Shown here one piece after another: positions 8,578 through 17,746 of a stretch of 64,000 bases of DNA. Under the pieces are notes generated by a model. It saw only the letters and a program-made list of their open reading frames with translations, searched no databases and was not told where the DNA came from. Source of the DNA: JAFAZJ01 sp964437145 (GTDB lineage: Bacteria > Pseudomonadota > Alphaproteobacteria > Reyranellales > Reyranellaceae); assembly GCA_964437145.1 (NCBI GenBank), contig CAYTFW010000005.1, positions 16,410 to 80,409 on the forward strand, read 5' to 3'. Position 1 is the first letter of the stretch, and every line of letters starts with the position of its first letter. A program made the translations under genes and the position numbers.

Positions 8578-9351
8578 ATGCTGCAATCCGCGTTCGCCTA
8601 CCTCACATCGCTGTTCGCAAGCACCGGCTTCTGGCTGCCCGCCGCCGTCGTGCTCGTGGCCGGGCTGATGCGCGGCTTCGCCGGCTTCGGCTCGGCGATG
8701 CTGATGGCGCCGATCTTCGCCATCCTGTTCGGCCCCACCGACATGATCGCCACCGTGGTCGCCATCGAGCTCGCGGTCAGCCTGCAGCTGTTCCCGCGGG
8801 CGAGGCGGGAATGCGACTGGCGGATCATCGGGCCGATGAGCGTTGTCGCCTGCCTCGCCATGCCGTTCGGTGTCTGGCTGCTGGCTAGCGTCGACAAGGG
8901 GCTGATCGTCAAGATCGTGTCGGCGATTATCGTGGTGTTCGTCGCCGTGCTGGCCACCGGGCTGCGCTGGAAGGGCGAGCGCTCGGTCGTCGCCGGCTCG
9001 GTGGTCGGCGTGATCTCCGGCATGATGATGTCGGTCACCAGCGTCGGCGGACCGCCGGTGCTGATGTATCTGCTGGCCGGCAACGATCCGCCGGCGCGCC
9101 ATCGCGCCAACATCATCACGTACTACATGGCCACGCAGTTCCCGCTGATCGCCATCCTGTTCTGGAGCGGTGTCGCCGGCTGGGACTCGCTGGCGCGTGG
9201 TATCGTGCTGTTGCCGTTGATGCTGCTGGGCTCGTGGATCGGCGCCAAGCTGTTCCAGCCCGAGAACGAGCGGCTCTACCGCAACGTCGCGCTCCTCATC
9301 CTGTTCTGCGCCGGCGCCTTCGGGCTGCTGCGCGACTACGTCATGCCTTAG
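8578..9351 (+). CDS. TSUP/TauE-SafE family membrane transporter
   Basis: 257 residues from ATG 8578, 11 bp after livF. About eight membrane helices with the two-repeat TSUP pattern: VLVAGLMRGFAGFGSAMLM in the N-half and GVISGMMMSVTSVGGPPVL in the C-half are the paired family motifs. TSUP proteins move sulfite, sulfoacetate or other organic anions across the inner membrane. Context (ABC importer before, tartrate-dehydratase-like enzyme 12 bp after) suggests an organic acid, but that is inference. Confidence 0.85.
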   Translation: MLQSAFAYLTSLFASTGFWLPAAVVLVAGLMRGFAGFGSAMLMAPIFAILFGPTDMIATVVAIELAVSLQLFPRARRECDWRIIGPMSVVACLAMPFGVWLLASVDKGLIVKIVSAIIVVFVAVLATGLRWKGERSVVAGSVVGVISGMMMSVTSVGGPPVLMYLLAGNDPPARHRANIITYYMATQFPLIAILFWSGVAGWDSLARGIVLLPLMLLGSWIGAKLFQPENERLYRNVALLILFCAGAFGLLRDYVMP

Positions 9352-9363
9352 AGAGCCGCCGCC

Positions 9364-10530
9364 ATGCGTATCGTCGCCATCCGCTCCATCGTCTCGCCGA
9401 TCCGCTCGGCGATCGCCAACGCCTATATCGACTTCAGCCAGATGACCGCGAGCGTCGTGGCCGTGGTCACCGACCAGATGGTCGACGGCAAGCCGGTGAT
9501 CGGCTTCGGCTTCAACTCCAATGGCCGCTACGCGCAGAAGGGCCTGCTCGAGGAGCGCTTCATCCCGCGCCTGCAGCTCGCCGACCCGCAATCGTTGCTC
9601 GACAACGAGGGTCTGCTGAGTCCGCAGAAATGCTGGGCGGCGATGATGAAGAACGAGAAGCCCGGCGGCCATGGCGAGCGCTCGGTGGCGGTGGGCGTGC
9701 TCGACATGGCGTTGTGGGATGCCGTCGCCAAGGCCAGGCGCGTACCGCTGTGGAGGCTGCTGGCCGACCGCTACAATGGCGGGCAGGCCGACGCGCGCGC
9801 CTGGGTCTATGCCGCCGGCGGCTACTACTATCCGGGCAAGGATCTTGAGCAGCTGCAGGACGAGATGAAGCGCTATCTCGACCTCGGCTATTCCTGCGTG
9901 AAGATGAAGATCGGCGGCGTGCCGTTGGCCGATGATCTGCGCCGCATCGAGGCGGTCCTGAAGATCGTCGGCAAGGGCGAGCGTCTGGCGGTCGACGTCA
10001 ATGGCCGCTACGAGCTGAAGGAGGCGATCGCCTGCGGCGAGGCCATCGCCGGCTACGGCTTGCGCTGGTACGAGGAGCCGCTCGATCCGCTCGACTTTCT
10101 CGCGCATGCCGCGCTCGCCACACACTACGCGCCGCCGCTGGCCACCGGCGAGAACCTGTTCTCGATGCAGGACGCGCGCAACCTGATCCGCCACAGCGGC
10201 CTGCGGCCCGACCGCGATGTCCTGCAGTTCGATCCGGCGCTCAGCTACGGCCTGGTCGAGTACCTGCGCACGCTGGATATGCTGCGGTCGAACGGCTGGT
10301 CGCCACGGCGCTGCGTGCCGCATGGCGGCCACCAATTCGCGCTCAATATCGCGGTCGGCCTGGGCCTGGGCGGCAACGAATCCTACCCGCAGGTCTTCGC
10401 GCCCTTCGGCGGCTTCGCCGACGACTGCCCGGTCGAGGACAGCCGCGTGCGCATGCCCGACGCGCCGGGCATCGGCTTCGAACGCAAGGCCGACCTCTGG
10501 GCCGTGATGAAGCCGCTGGCGGAGGGATAG
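9364..10530 (+). CDS. tarD: D(-)-tartrate dehydratase-like enolase-superfamily enzyme
   Basis: 388 residues. It aligns from memory almost end to end with the characterised Bradyrhizobium D-tartrate dehydratase, with shared stretches such as NEKPGGHGERSVAVG, YAAGGYYYPGK and GLGLGGNESYP. The catalytic set is present at a constant offset of two: Lys182 in VKMKIGG, metal ligands Asp211 (VDVNGR), Glu237 (WYEEP) and Glu263 (ATGEN), and His320 (VPHGGHQ). The expected reaction is D-tartrate to oxaloacetate plus water, in the cytosol with Mg2+. It follows the TSUP permease by 12 bp, which would make sense as uptake plus first catabolic step. A related acid-sugar substrate cannot be excluded. Confidence 0.85.
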   Translation: MRIVAIRSIVSPIRSAIANAYIDFSQMTASVVAVVTDQMVDGKPVIGFGFNSNGRYAQKGLLEERFIPRLQLADPQSLLDNEGLLSPQKCWAAMMKNEKPGGHGERSVAVGVLDMALWDAVAKARRVPLWRLLADRYNGGQADARAWVYAAGGYYYPGKDLEQLQDEMKRYLDLGYSCVKMKIGGVPLADDLRRIEAVLKIVGKGERLAVDVNGRYELKEAIACGEAIAGYGLRWYEEPLDPLDFLAHAALATHYAPPLATGENLFSMQDARNLIRHSGLRPDRDVLQFDPALSYGLVEYLRTLDMLRSNGWSPRRCVPHGGHQFALNIAVGLGLGGNESYPQVFAPFGGFADDCPVEDSRVRMPDAPGIGFERKADLWAVMKPLAEG

Positions 10531-10560
10531 TGTAGGATCGGCCAGGAAAAGGAGATCACC

Positions 10561-10818
10561 ATGGGTGTGATCGTCAATCTGCCACCCGATCTCGAGGACC
10601 GGCTGCGCGCGCGCGTCGCCGCCGGCGAATTCGCCTCACTCGAAGCCGCTGTCAGCGAGGCGGTCCGCCAGTTCGACCTGACGCAGCCGCTGTCGGAGGA
10701 CTTGCGCACCGCCGTCGCCGAAGGCCTCGCACAGTCGTTGCGCGGCGAGAGCGCGCCGATCGATTTCGCCGAGCTGAAACGAGAACTGCGGTCGGATCTT
10801 AATCGCTCGGGCGACTGA
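10561..10818 (+). CDS. ParD/CopG-like antitoxin
   Basis: 85 residues, preceded by a good ribosome-binding site (AAGGAGATCACC before ATG). The N-terminal 45 residues (VIVNLPPDLEDRLRARV..., FASLEAAVSEAVRQF) have the short beta strand plus two helices of a ribbon-helix-helix DNA-binding dimer; the C-terminal tail is the flexible part expected to wrap the toxin. It overlaps the toxin gene by one base (TGATG). RHH antitoxins normally repress their own promoter. Only 30 bp separate it from tarD, so read-through from upstream is likely. Confidence 0.85.
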   Translation: MGVIVNLPPDLEDRLRARVAAGEFASLEAAVSEAVRQFDLTQPLSEDLRTAVAEGLAQSLRGESAPIDFAELKRELRSDLNRSGD

Positions 10819-11117
10819 TGCCGACCTTGACGTGGGCGCCCCGCGCCCGCCGGGACATCGTCGCGACCTGGAACTACTACGCCGGCCACAACCCCGACGC
10901 GGCGGATCGACTGCTCGACGAGATCGAGCGCATCGCGAGACTGCTGGCCGACAATCCCATGATGGGTGTGTCGCGGAACGAACTCGGCCCCGGCGTGCGG
11001 ACGTTCGTCGCCGCTCGGATTTTTGTCCTCGCCTATCGTGTTCTCGAAGACGGTGTCGATGTACTGGCTGTCGTCCATCATGCCCGTGACGTGCGGCGCG
11101 TGTTGCGTGATCTTTGA
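10818..11117 (+). CDS. RelE/ParE-superfamily toxin
   Basis: 99 residues. ParE-like layout: basic N-terminus LTWAPRARRDIVATWNYYAG, helix pair DAADRLLDEIERIARLLADNP, then RNELGPGVRTFVAARIFVLAYRV and the C-terminal strand DVLAVVHHARD. In this superfamily ParE members act on DNA gyrase and RelE members cut mRNA at the ribosome; the R-x-x-x-x-x-YRV-x-H-x-R-D pattern favours ParE-like. Translation is coupled to the antitoxin through the TGATG overlap. Both genes look intact. Confidence 0.85.
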   Translation: MPTLTWAPRARRDIVATWNYYAGHNPDAADRLLDEIERIARLLADNPMMGVSRNELGPGVRTFVAARIFVLAYRVLEDGVDVLAVVHHARDVRRVLRDL

Positions 11118-11304
11118 GCCGAGGCCGGTGGACCGGCGTCGAGCGTCATGGCGCATTCGCCGCAGCTTCAGGCTCTCCCGCTAGCCGTTCTCGGCGAGCG
11201 GCGCGATCCCCATATCGTCGACCTGATCCGTTGCGATACGATAGATAAGGCACCGTGCCTCATCGCGCGCGGCGGCTGAAGCAAAGAAATGGGGAGAGGC
11301 GATC

Positions 11305-11709
11305 ATGGCGGTACCGGTGATTTCCGCGTTCTACGGCGGATTGCTCGGAGTCCTGGCGATCGTGTTGGCGGTGCTGGTGATCAACCAGCGGCGGCGCACG
11401 CATGTCGGCATCGGCGATGGTGGCGACCAGCGACTCGCGCTGGCGGGCCGCGCCTTCGGCAATTTCGCCGAGTACGCGCCGCTCGCTTTGGCGCTGTTCG
11501 CGCTGCTCGAGCTCTGCGGCGGACCGCGGCTGGTGGTGCATCTGTGCGCCGGCGGATTCGTCGTCGGGCGTATCGCCCACGCGATCGGCATCACCGGTAA
11601 CGCGGGTCCGAGCACCGGCCGCGCCATCGGCGTCGTGCTGACCTTCGTGCCGATGCTGGTGGCGGCGATCTGGCTGGTGATCATCACGGCGCCGGCCGTC
11701 TTCCGGTGA
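11305..11709 (+). CDS. MAPEG-family membrane protein (first of tandem pair)
   Basis: 134 residues with four hydrophobic segments; ribosome-binding site GGGGAGAGG just upstream. The loop RAFGNFAEYAPLALALFALLE carries the family's N-x-x-E-x-x-P pattern, followed by HAIGITGNAGPSTGR. MAPEG proteins bind glutathione or lipids in the membrane; bacterial YecN-like members have no settled role. It overlaps the next gene by one base (TGATG), and the two products are clearly paralogous. Confidence 0.88.
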   Translation: MAVPVISAFYGGLLGVLAIVLAVLVINQRRRTHVGIGDGGDQRLALAGRAFGNFAEYAPLALALFALLELCGGPRLVVHLCAGGFVVGRIAHAIGITGNAGPSTGRAIGVVLTFVPMLVAAIWLVIITAPAVFR

Positions 11710-12104
11710 TGGCGCCCTACGTCACGGCGATCTACGCCGCGCTGCTCGGCCTGCTGGCGGTGACGCTGTCGACCATCGTCATGGCCAACAGACGCCGCGC
11801 CGGCGTGACGCTCGGTGAGGGCGATGATCCGAGACTGCGACGCGCGATCCGCGTCTTCGGGAATTTCACCGAGTATGTGCCGACGGCGCTGATCCTGATC
11901 GGTCTGCTGGAAGCGAGCGGCGGCCCACGTCTGTGGCTGCATGTCCTTGGTGTGGCGTTGCTGGCGGGACGGATCGCCCATGCGATCGGCCTGTCGCGTA
12001 ACTCGGGCGCGAGCGCCGGCCGCAATGTCGGCGTGCTGTTGACCAACCTCACGCTGATCGGCGCGTCGGTCGCGTTGCTGATCGTCGCCTTGCCGAAGCT
12101 CTGA
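11709..12104 (+). CDS. MAPEG-family membrane protein (second of tandem pair)
   Basis: 131 residues from ATG 11709 (a GTG one codon earlier is possible). Same four-helix plan as the preceding protein, with matching core motif RVFGNFTEYVPTALILIGLLE and HAIGLSRNSGASAGR. The coupled pair probably arose by tandem duplication and may form mixed trimers, since MAPEG proteins are trimeric; that is inference. The stop is 11 bp from the end of the convergent large oxidoreductase gene. Confidence 0.88.
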   Translation: MAPYVTAIYAALLGLLAVTLSTIVMANRRRAGVTLGEGDDPRLRRAIRVFGNFTEYVPTALILIGLLEASGGPRLWLHVLGVALLAGRIAHAIGLSRNSGASAGRNVGVLLTNLTLIGASVALLIVALPKL

Positions 12105-12114
12105 CCAGCGGCGA

Positions 12115-15100
12115 CTACTCCGCCGCCAGCGCGCGCACGCCCTCGGCCTTGAGCGCGCGGTCGAGCCAGAGCTTCGACAGCTTCTCTTGCAGGCCCTGCT
12201 GCGCCAGCCGCTGGCGCAGATTGGCGAAGTCGACCAGGTCCATGCGCTGATCCTGGTTGAAGCAGGAGAACACCACCGTCTCCTTGCCGGTGACCGGATC
12301 GACGTGGCGCTGCAGGCACTGGGCGCAGATCTCCTTCATCATGCACTGCATCGGGGAATTGATGCTGGCGATGGCGTGGTGGTCGGCGCGGTCGATGTAG
12401 GGCGCCAGCACGCCGTGCCGCGCCAGGCGCACGGCGTTCATCATGCCGTCGGAGCCGATGGCGATGATGCGGTCGAGCGCGCGATAGGGAATCGCCTGCT
12501 CGCCCAGTTCGCCCGAGGCGTAGGCGCGCATCGCCTCGACGATGTTGGCGACAATGGCGCGATCCTGTGGACGGCCCGGCGCGAAGCCCGGCGCCTCGTC
12601 GCAGCACCACACCACGACATCGGCGGCGGCCTCGATCTCGGCCACCTTGTAGCGGTCGATCACGTGCTTGTAGCCGGCGAAGTACAGCACCTTCGAGCCG
12701 GCGGCGCGCAAAGCGGCGCCGATCGAGAACAGCACGGCGTTGCCCAGGCCGCCGCCCACCAGCACCACCGTCTCGCCCGCCTCGACCTCGGTCGGCGTAC
12801 CGGTCGGGCCCATCAGGATCACCGGCTCGCCCGGTTTCAGATCGGTGCAGAGATCGGATGAGCCGCCCATCTCCAGCACGATGGTCGACAGCAGGCCGTT
12901 CTCCTTGTCGACCCAGGCGCCGGTCAGCGCGATGCCTTCCATCGCCAGCACCGTGCCCTCGACGCGCCGCGCATGAGCCTCGAAGTTCTGCAAGCGATAG
13001 AACTGCCCGGGCTCGAAGGCGCGTGCCGCCGCTGGCGCCTTGACCACGACCTCGACGATGGTCGGCGTCAGGCGGTGCACCGCGTGCACCGTGGCGCGCA
13101 GCTCGGCGTTGGCGCGATCGATCAAGGTGCGCGGCGCCGACGCGGCCGGCGTCTTCGCCAGCATGCGCGAGACCACGGGGTAGCCCTGCTTGGTGCCGCC
13201 CATCGCCTTGACCACGTTGCCGGCGAAGGAGGGATGCAGGTCGCCCCAGAACGACACCGTGCGGCCATCGCCGTGCTTGTACATCAGCACCTGTGGCGTG
13301 GCCGGCTTAGCGATGCGCTCGGGCGAGACGGGGTTGCCGTCCTCGTCGAGCGCGCGGAAGTACTTGCCGTCGAGCATGGCGTGCGCGCCATCTTCGCGCG
13401 CCAGCACGGTGTTGGGCTGCGTGCCGGCGGCGACCAGGATCGAGCGCGCCGGCAGCACCGTCTCGAACGCCGCACCGTCCCTCTCGCCCTTCACCTTCAG
13501 GCCGTTGGCGTGGCCGTAGGAATCGATCTCGACGGCGACGGGGGTCAAGCCTTCGGCGAAGCGGATGCCTTCCTCCAGCCCCTTGTGAACCTCCTCGTGG
13601 TTCAAGGTGTAGGAGGGTGAATCGATCATGCGGCGGCGATAGGCGATGGTGACGCCGCCCCAGCTCTCGATCAGCGGCGCGAAATCCGGTGCGCGTCCGT
13701 CGCGCTCGGCCGCCTCGCGCTCGGCATGCAGCGCGCGCGCGTGGCTGAGGTATTCGTTGGCGATCTCGCGTTCCTCGGCGGTCCACGACGCGCGCACCGC
13801 CGCCTCGCCGCGCTCGGCGACCAAGGTCTCGTGGCGCGCCAGGAACTTCTCGACCTGCAGCGTGTAGTAGGCGAGCGACTCGGTGGCGGTGTCGATCGCG
13901 GTGAGGCCGCCGCCGATCACCACGACGGGCAGGCGGATCTGCAGATTGGCGAGGCTGTCCTTCTTGGCCGCGCCGGTGAGCTGCAAGGCCATCAGGAAAT
14001 CCGAGGCCTGCCGCACGCCGCGCGCCAGGCCATTGGGCATGTCGAGCACGGTGGGCTTGCCGGCGCCCATGCACAGCGCGATGTGGTCGAAGCCCATCGC
14101 GAAGGCGCTCTCGACGGTGAGCGCGCCGCCGAAGCGCGTGCCGCCGACCATGGCGAACTCGGGCCGCCGCTCCAGCAACAGGCGCACGGTCTTCAGGAAG
14201 TTCTTGTCCCAGCGCACGGTGATGCCGTACTCGGCGACGCCGCCGAAGCCCGCCAGCACACGCTCGCCGAGATCCTCGCGCAACGCCTCGAAGTCGCGCA
14301 GCGGCGCGAAGGGTACGCGACCACCCGACTCGTTCACGCCGCACATCTCAGGCTCGATCGGCTCGATCTTCAGCCCGTCGATGGCGACGACGTGATGGCC
14401 GTCGTTGATCAGGTGATGCGCCAGGTTGAAGCCGGCGGGCCCGAGGCCGACCACCAGCACCGTGCGGCCGGTCGATGGCCTGGGCAGCGGCCGGCGCAGA
14501 TTCATCGGGTTCCAGCGTGTGAGCAGTGAATAGATCTCGAAGCCCCAGGGCAGCGACAGCGCGTCCTTCAGCGTGCGCGTCTCGATCTGCGGGATGTCGA
14601 CCGGCTCTTGCTTCTGGAAGATGCAGGCCTTCATGCAGTCGTTGCAGATGCGATGCCCGGTCGCGGCGCAGAGCGGGTTGTCGACAGCGACGATCGCCAG
14701 CGCGCCGAGCGTATATCCCTGGCCCTTGACCAGGTTCATCTCGGAGATCTTCTCCTCGAGCGGGCAGCCGGCGAGCGTCACGCCGAACGGGCTCTTGGTG
14801 AAGGCGCCGGTCTTGCGGTCCTTGTAGCCGCGCGAGCAGCTGTCCTTGCCCTGGTTGTGGCACCAGATGCAGTACTGCGTGTGATCGAGCGCGTAGGCGA
14901 GGTCGCCGCCCTGGTCGGTGAGATGGAAGCCGTCGCGCGGGCGGCTGAGCGCCTTGGGCAGCTTCATCTTCAGCACGCCGTCGACGGTTTCGGTCTCGAC
15001 CGGCACCAGTTTCTCGAAGTCGAGCTTGTGCGGCTGCTTGAACAGCGCCCCGGCGCGATGGCGCGCCTTGCCCTCCTTTGCGAACAGCGCCCAGGCCGCG

Positions 15101-15633
15101 TAGCGCGTCAGCGCGTCGATGTCAGGCGTTGGCGCGGCGATCTTGTACTCGGCGTCGAGATGGCGCGGCACGACAGTGGCGAAGGCCAGCTCGCGCGCCT
15201 CCAGATCGATCGACGCGTCGCCGAGGTCGCTGCCGACCACGGCGTTGGCCGCCGCCGTGACGGAGGCGCCGTCAAGCGTCTCGGCGGCCGGCTGCTTGAT
15301 CGCGCGTGCGGCGTGGCGCTGCACGAAAAGCCGCTTGCAGTCGTAGAGCGGCATCAGCCTGGCATGCGCCGCGCGCAGGGCGCGGTTGGGCGCGGTGACG
15401 CCGAAGAGGTCGGCGAGGAAATCGTCGAGATGCGGCGCCAGCTCGATCAGCAGGGCCGACTCGTCCTTGTCGGCCAGCGCGTCTGGTGCCGTGCGTGCCG
15501 CCAGAAGGCGGTTGTGTAGCGCGACGTCGGCGCCAGCGAGTGCCGACACGAACGCCGCGTCGAGCCGGCAAAGCCCGTCGCGTGTGTAGAGGTCCTCGAA
15601 AGCCAGGCCGTGCCTGAGGGAGAGGGCGGACAT
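12115..15633 (-). CDS. Very large multidomain FAD/Fe-S pyridine nucleotide oxidoreductase
   Basis: 1172 residues from ATG 15633 (a TTG one codon earlier is possible). A roughly 240-residue N-terminal part has no family I recognise. A Cys-rich Fe-S region follows (CIWCHNQGKDSCSRG, CPLEEKISEMN, HRICNDCMKACIFQKQ), resembling the electron-entry domains of GltD/PreT-like proteins. Next is an FAD/NAD Rossmann pair (TVLVVGLGPAGFNLAHHLI, later LPVVVIGGGLTAIDTATE). The C-terminal third is a ferredoxin-reductase/DHOD-electron-transfer module: FEPGQFYRLQNFE flavin site, VVLVGGGLGNAVLFSIGAAL nucleotide site, and a final C-x4-C-x2-C ... C cluster (MMKEICAQCLQRH ... FSCFNQ) as in PyrK. It probably shuttles electrons between NAD(P)H, flavins and Fe-S clusters. 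Partner and physiological substrate are unknown. Confidence 0.85.
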   Translation of the reverse strand: MSALSLRHGLAFEDLYTRDGLCRLDAAFVSALAGADVALHNRLLAARTAPDALADKDESALLIELAPHLDDFLADLFGVTAPNRALRAAHARLMPLYDCKRLFVQRHAARAIKQPAAETLDGASVTAAANAVVGSDLGDASIDLEARELAFATVVPRHLDAEYKIAAPTPDIDALTRYAAWALFAKEGKARHRAGALFKQPHKLDFEKLVPVETETVDGVLKMKLPKALSRPRDGFHLTDQGGDLAYALDHTQYCIWCHNQGKDSCSRGYKDRKTGAFTKSPFGVTLAGCPLEEKISEMNLVKGQGYTLGALAIVAVDNPLCAATGHRICNDCMKACIFQKQEPVDIPQIETRTLKDALSLPWGFEIYSLLTRWNPMNLRRPLPRPSTGRTVLVVGLGPAGFNLAHHLINDGHHVVAIDGLKIEPIEPEMCGVNESGGRVPFAPLRDFEALREDLGERVLAGFGGVAEYGITVRWDKNFLKTVRLLLERRPEFAMVGGTRFGGALTVESAFAMGFDHIALCMGAGKPTVLDMPNGLARGVRQASDFLMALQLTGAAKKDSLANLQIRLPVVVIGGGLTAIDTATESLAYYTLQVEKFLARHETLVAERGEAAVRASWTAEEREIANEYLSHARALHAEREAAERDGRAPDFAPLIESWGGVTIAYRRRMIDSPSYTLNHEEVHKGLEEGIRFAEGLTPVAVEIDSYGHANGLKVKGERDGAAFETVLPARSILVAAGTQPNTVLAREDGAHAMLDGKYFRALDEDGNPVSPERIAKPATPQVLMYKHGDGRTVSFWGDLHPSFAGNVVKAMGGTKQGYPVVSRMLAKTPAASAPRTLIDRANAELRATVHAVHRLTPTIVEVVVKAPAAARAFEPGQFYRLQNFEAHARRVEGTVLAMEGIALTGAWVDKENGLLSTIVLEMGGSSDLCTDLKPGEPVILMGPTGTPTEVEAGETVVLVGGGLGNAVLFSIGAALRAAGSKVLYFAGYKHVIDRYKVAEIEAAADVVVWCCDEAPGFAPGRPQDRAIVANIVEAMRAYASGELGEQAIPYRALDRIIAIGSDGMMNAVRLARHGVLAPYIDRADHHAIASINSPMQCMMKEICAQCLQRHVDPVTGKETVVFSCFNQDQRMDLVDFANLRQRLAQQGLQEKLSKLWLDRALKAEGVRALAAE

Positions 15634-15727
15634 CAAATCAACACGCAGATCGTTAGTGTACGAACGTTCTTAGTTTAGCCCGCGAAACACAGGGCTTCAA
15701 TCAAGCATGTCTAACGCCGGGATAAGG

Positions 15728-17746
15728 TCAAACCTCGACTTGTGCGCCCAGTTCCACCGCCCGGTTGGGTGGAATGCGGAAGAACACCTTGGTCGCCGCA
15801 GCCGTGGTCGACAGCGCGATGAAGATGCTCTGACGCGCCCGCCCGAGGGGCGACTTCGCCGAGGGCACCAAGGTCTCGCGGCCGAGGAAGAACGAGGTCT
15901 GCATCTCGTCGTAGGGCAGGCCATGCAGGCGACAGCGGGCGAGGGCGGCCGGCACGTCGGGCTGCTCCATGAAGCCGTAGCGCGCCACAACGGTGTGGAA
16001 GCCCTTGCCCAGGCGCCGCACCTCGACGCGGCGCGTCTCGGCGACGCGCGGCACGTCCATGGTCAGCACGTGCATCAGGATGACGCGCTCGTGCATGACC
16101 TTGTTGTGCTTGAGGTTGTGCAGCAGGGCGAGTGGCACGGTGGCGACGTCGCCAGTCATGAACACCGCCGTGCCGGCGACGCGCAGCGGCGCGCGCTCCA
16201 TGCGCTCGAGGAACTGCTCGATCGGCAGCGAGCTGCCCTGCAGCTGCTCGTAGAGCAGCGCGCGGCCGCGCCGCCAGGACGAGATCAGGTACCAGGAGCC
16301 TGCCGCCATCGCCAACGGGAACCAGGCGCCTTCCGGGATCTTCAGCACCGTCGAGGAGAACAGCGCCAGGTCGATCAGCAGCAGCCCGCCGAAGGCGCCG
16401 ATCGCCAGCAGCGGATGCCAGCGCCAGATCAGGATGGCGACGACGCAGGCGAGGATGGTGTCGATCGACATCGCGCCGGTGACGGCGATGCCGTAGGCGG
16501 CGGCGAGGTCGCTCGAGGAGCCGAAGGTGACGACCAGCGTGATGACGCCGATCATCTGCAGCCAGTTCATCCTGGGCACGTAGATCTGGCCGATCGCCGT
16601 CTCCGAAGTGTGCAGGATGGTCATGCGCGGCAGCAGGCCGAGCTGGATCGCCTGCTGGGCGAGCGAAAAGACACCCGAGATCGTCGCCTGCGAGGCGATG
16701 ATCGCCGCCGCCGTCGACAGCACGATCATCGGAATCAGCGCCCAATGCGGCACCATCTCGAAGAACAGATGCTCGTGCGTGCCGGGCTCGCGCAGCAGCA
16801 GCGCGCCCTGGCCGAAATAGTTCAGCACCAGCGCCGGCAGCACGAGGCCGAACCAGGCCAGGCGGATCGGCTTGCGGCCGAAATGGCCCATGTCGGCGTA
16901 AAGCGCCTCGCCGCCGGTCACCGCCAGGATCACGGCGCCCAGCACGATGAAGGTTTTCCAGCCCAGCACCGACATGAAGGCGATGCCGTGCCGCGGATCG
17001 ACCGCCGCCAGCACGCTGGGATAGGTCGTGATCTGCCATAGGCCCGTGGTGGCGAGCACGACGAACCACACCAGCATGACGGGGCCGAACAGCCGGCCGA
17101 CACGTCCGGTACCGCGCGACTGGAAGAAGAACAGCGCGGTGAGGATGGCGACCGACACCGGCACGATGTAGGGCTTGAAGCCGGGCTCGACCTTTTGCAG
17201 GCCCTCGATGGCGCCGAGCACGGAAATCGCCGGCGTGATCAGCGCGTCGCCGAAGAACAACGCCAGGCCGACGATCGACAGCAGCATGATCAGCCCGCGC
17301 CGGCCGACAGCGCCGGGCGGCAGGGCGTTGCCGGCCAGCCGCGCCAGCGCCAGCACGCCGCCCTCGCCCTTGTTGTCGGCGCGCAGGATGAGCACGAGGT
17401 ACTTGACGCTGACGGTGAGGATCAGCGCCCAGAACACCAGCGACAGCGCGCCGAGCACGGCGGCCTCGCCCGCGCCGGCCTCGCCGGCATGCGCGAAGAT
17501 CTCGCGCATGGTGTAGAGCGGGCTGGTGCCGATGTCGCCGAAGACCACGCCCAGCGCGCCCAGCGCCAGCACACCCACGGGTCCCTTGGGGTGGTGCAGA
17601 TCGTCGCCGTTGTCGCTGTGCTCGTGCCGCAGGGCCTCGTCGGCCAGCAGGGGCGGGCGCACGTTGTCGGCGAAGGCGTCGGACGGGCGCTGCCCGTTGC
17701 CGTTCGCCGGATCCGTCGCAGGGGGACCACCTGGGGTCTTGTCCAT
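15728..17746 (-). CDS. kup: Low-affinity potassium uptake protein Kup
   Basis: 672 residues, typical of the KUP/HAK/KT family: charged N-terminus, twelve membrane helices (about residues 55-470), cytosolic C-terminal domain. Landmarks: ALGVVFGDIGTSPLYT in the first helix, the GDALITPAISVLGAIEGL segment and GVFSLAQQAIQLGLLPRM. Proton-coupled K+ import in the inner membrane. It lies 92 bp from the large oxidoreductase gene on the same strand. Its 5' side holds several dyad symmetries that would be in its leader RNA. A start further upstream reads as Arg-rich noise, so ATG 17746 (MDKTPGGPP) is preferred. Confidence 0.96.
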   Translation of the reverse strand: MDKTPGGPPATDPANGNGQRPSDAFADNVRPPLLADEALRHEHSDNGDDLHHPKGPVGVLALGALGVVFGDIGTSPLYTMREIFAHAGEAGAGEAAVLGALSLVFWALILTVSVKYLVLILRADNKGEGGVLALARLAGNALPPGAVGRRGLIMLLSIVGLALFFGDALITPAISVLGAIEGLQKVEPGFKPYIVPVSVAILTALFFFQSRGTGRVGRLFGPVMLVWFVVLATTGLWQITTYPSVLAAVDPRHGIAFMSVLGWKTFIVLGAVILAVTGGEALYADMGHFGRKPIRLAWFGLVLPALVLNYFGQGALLLREPGTHEHLFFEMVPHWALIPMIVLSTAAAIIASQATISGVFSLAQQAIQLGLLPRMTILHTSETAIGQIYVPRMNWLQMIGVITLVVTFGSSSDLAAAYGIAVTGAMSIDTILACVVAILIWRWHPLLAIGAFGGLLLIDLALFSSTVLKIPEGAWFPLAMAAGSWYLISSWRRGRALLYEQLQGSSLPIEQFLERMERAPLRVAGTAVFMTGDVATVPLALLHNLKHNKVMHERVILMHVLTMDVPRVAETRRVEVRRLGKGFHTVVARYGFMEQPDVPAALARCRLHGLPYDEMQTSFFLGRETLVPSAKSPLGRARQSIFIALSTTAAATKVFFRIPPNRAVELGAQVEV

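Noticed and set aside
10561..11117. Defence island around the toxin-antitoxin pair
   Set aside because: Neighbours are metabolic and MAPEG genes; no nuclease, methylase or phage-defence gene is nearby.
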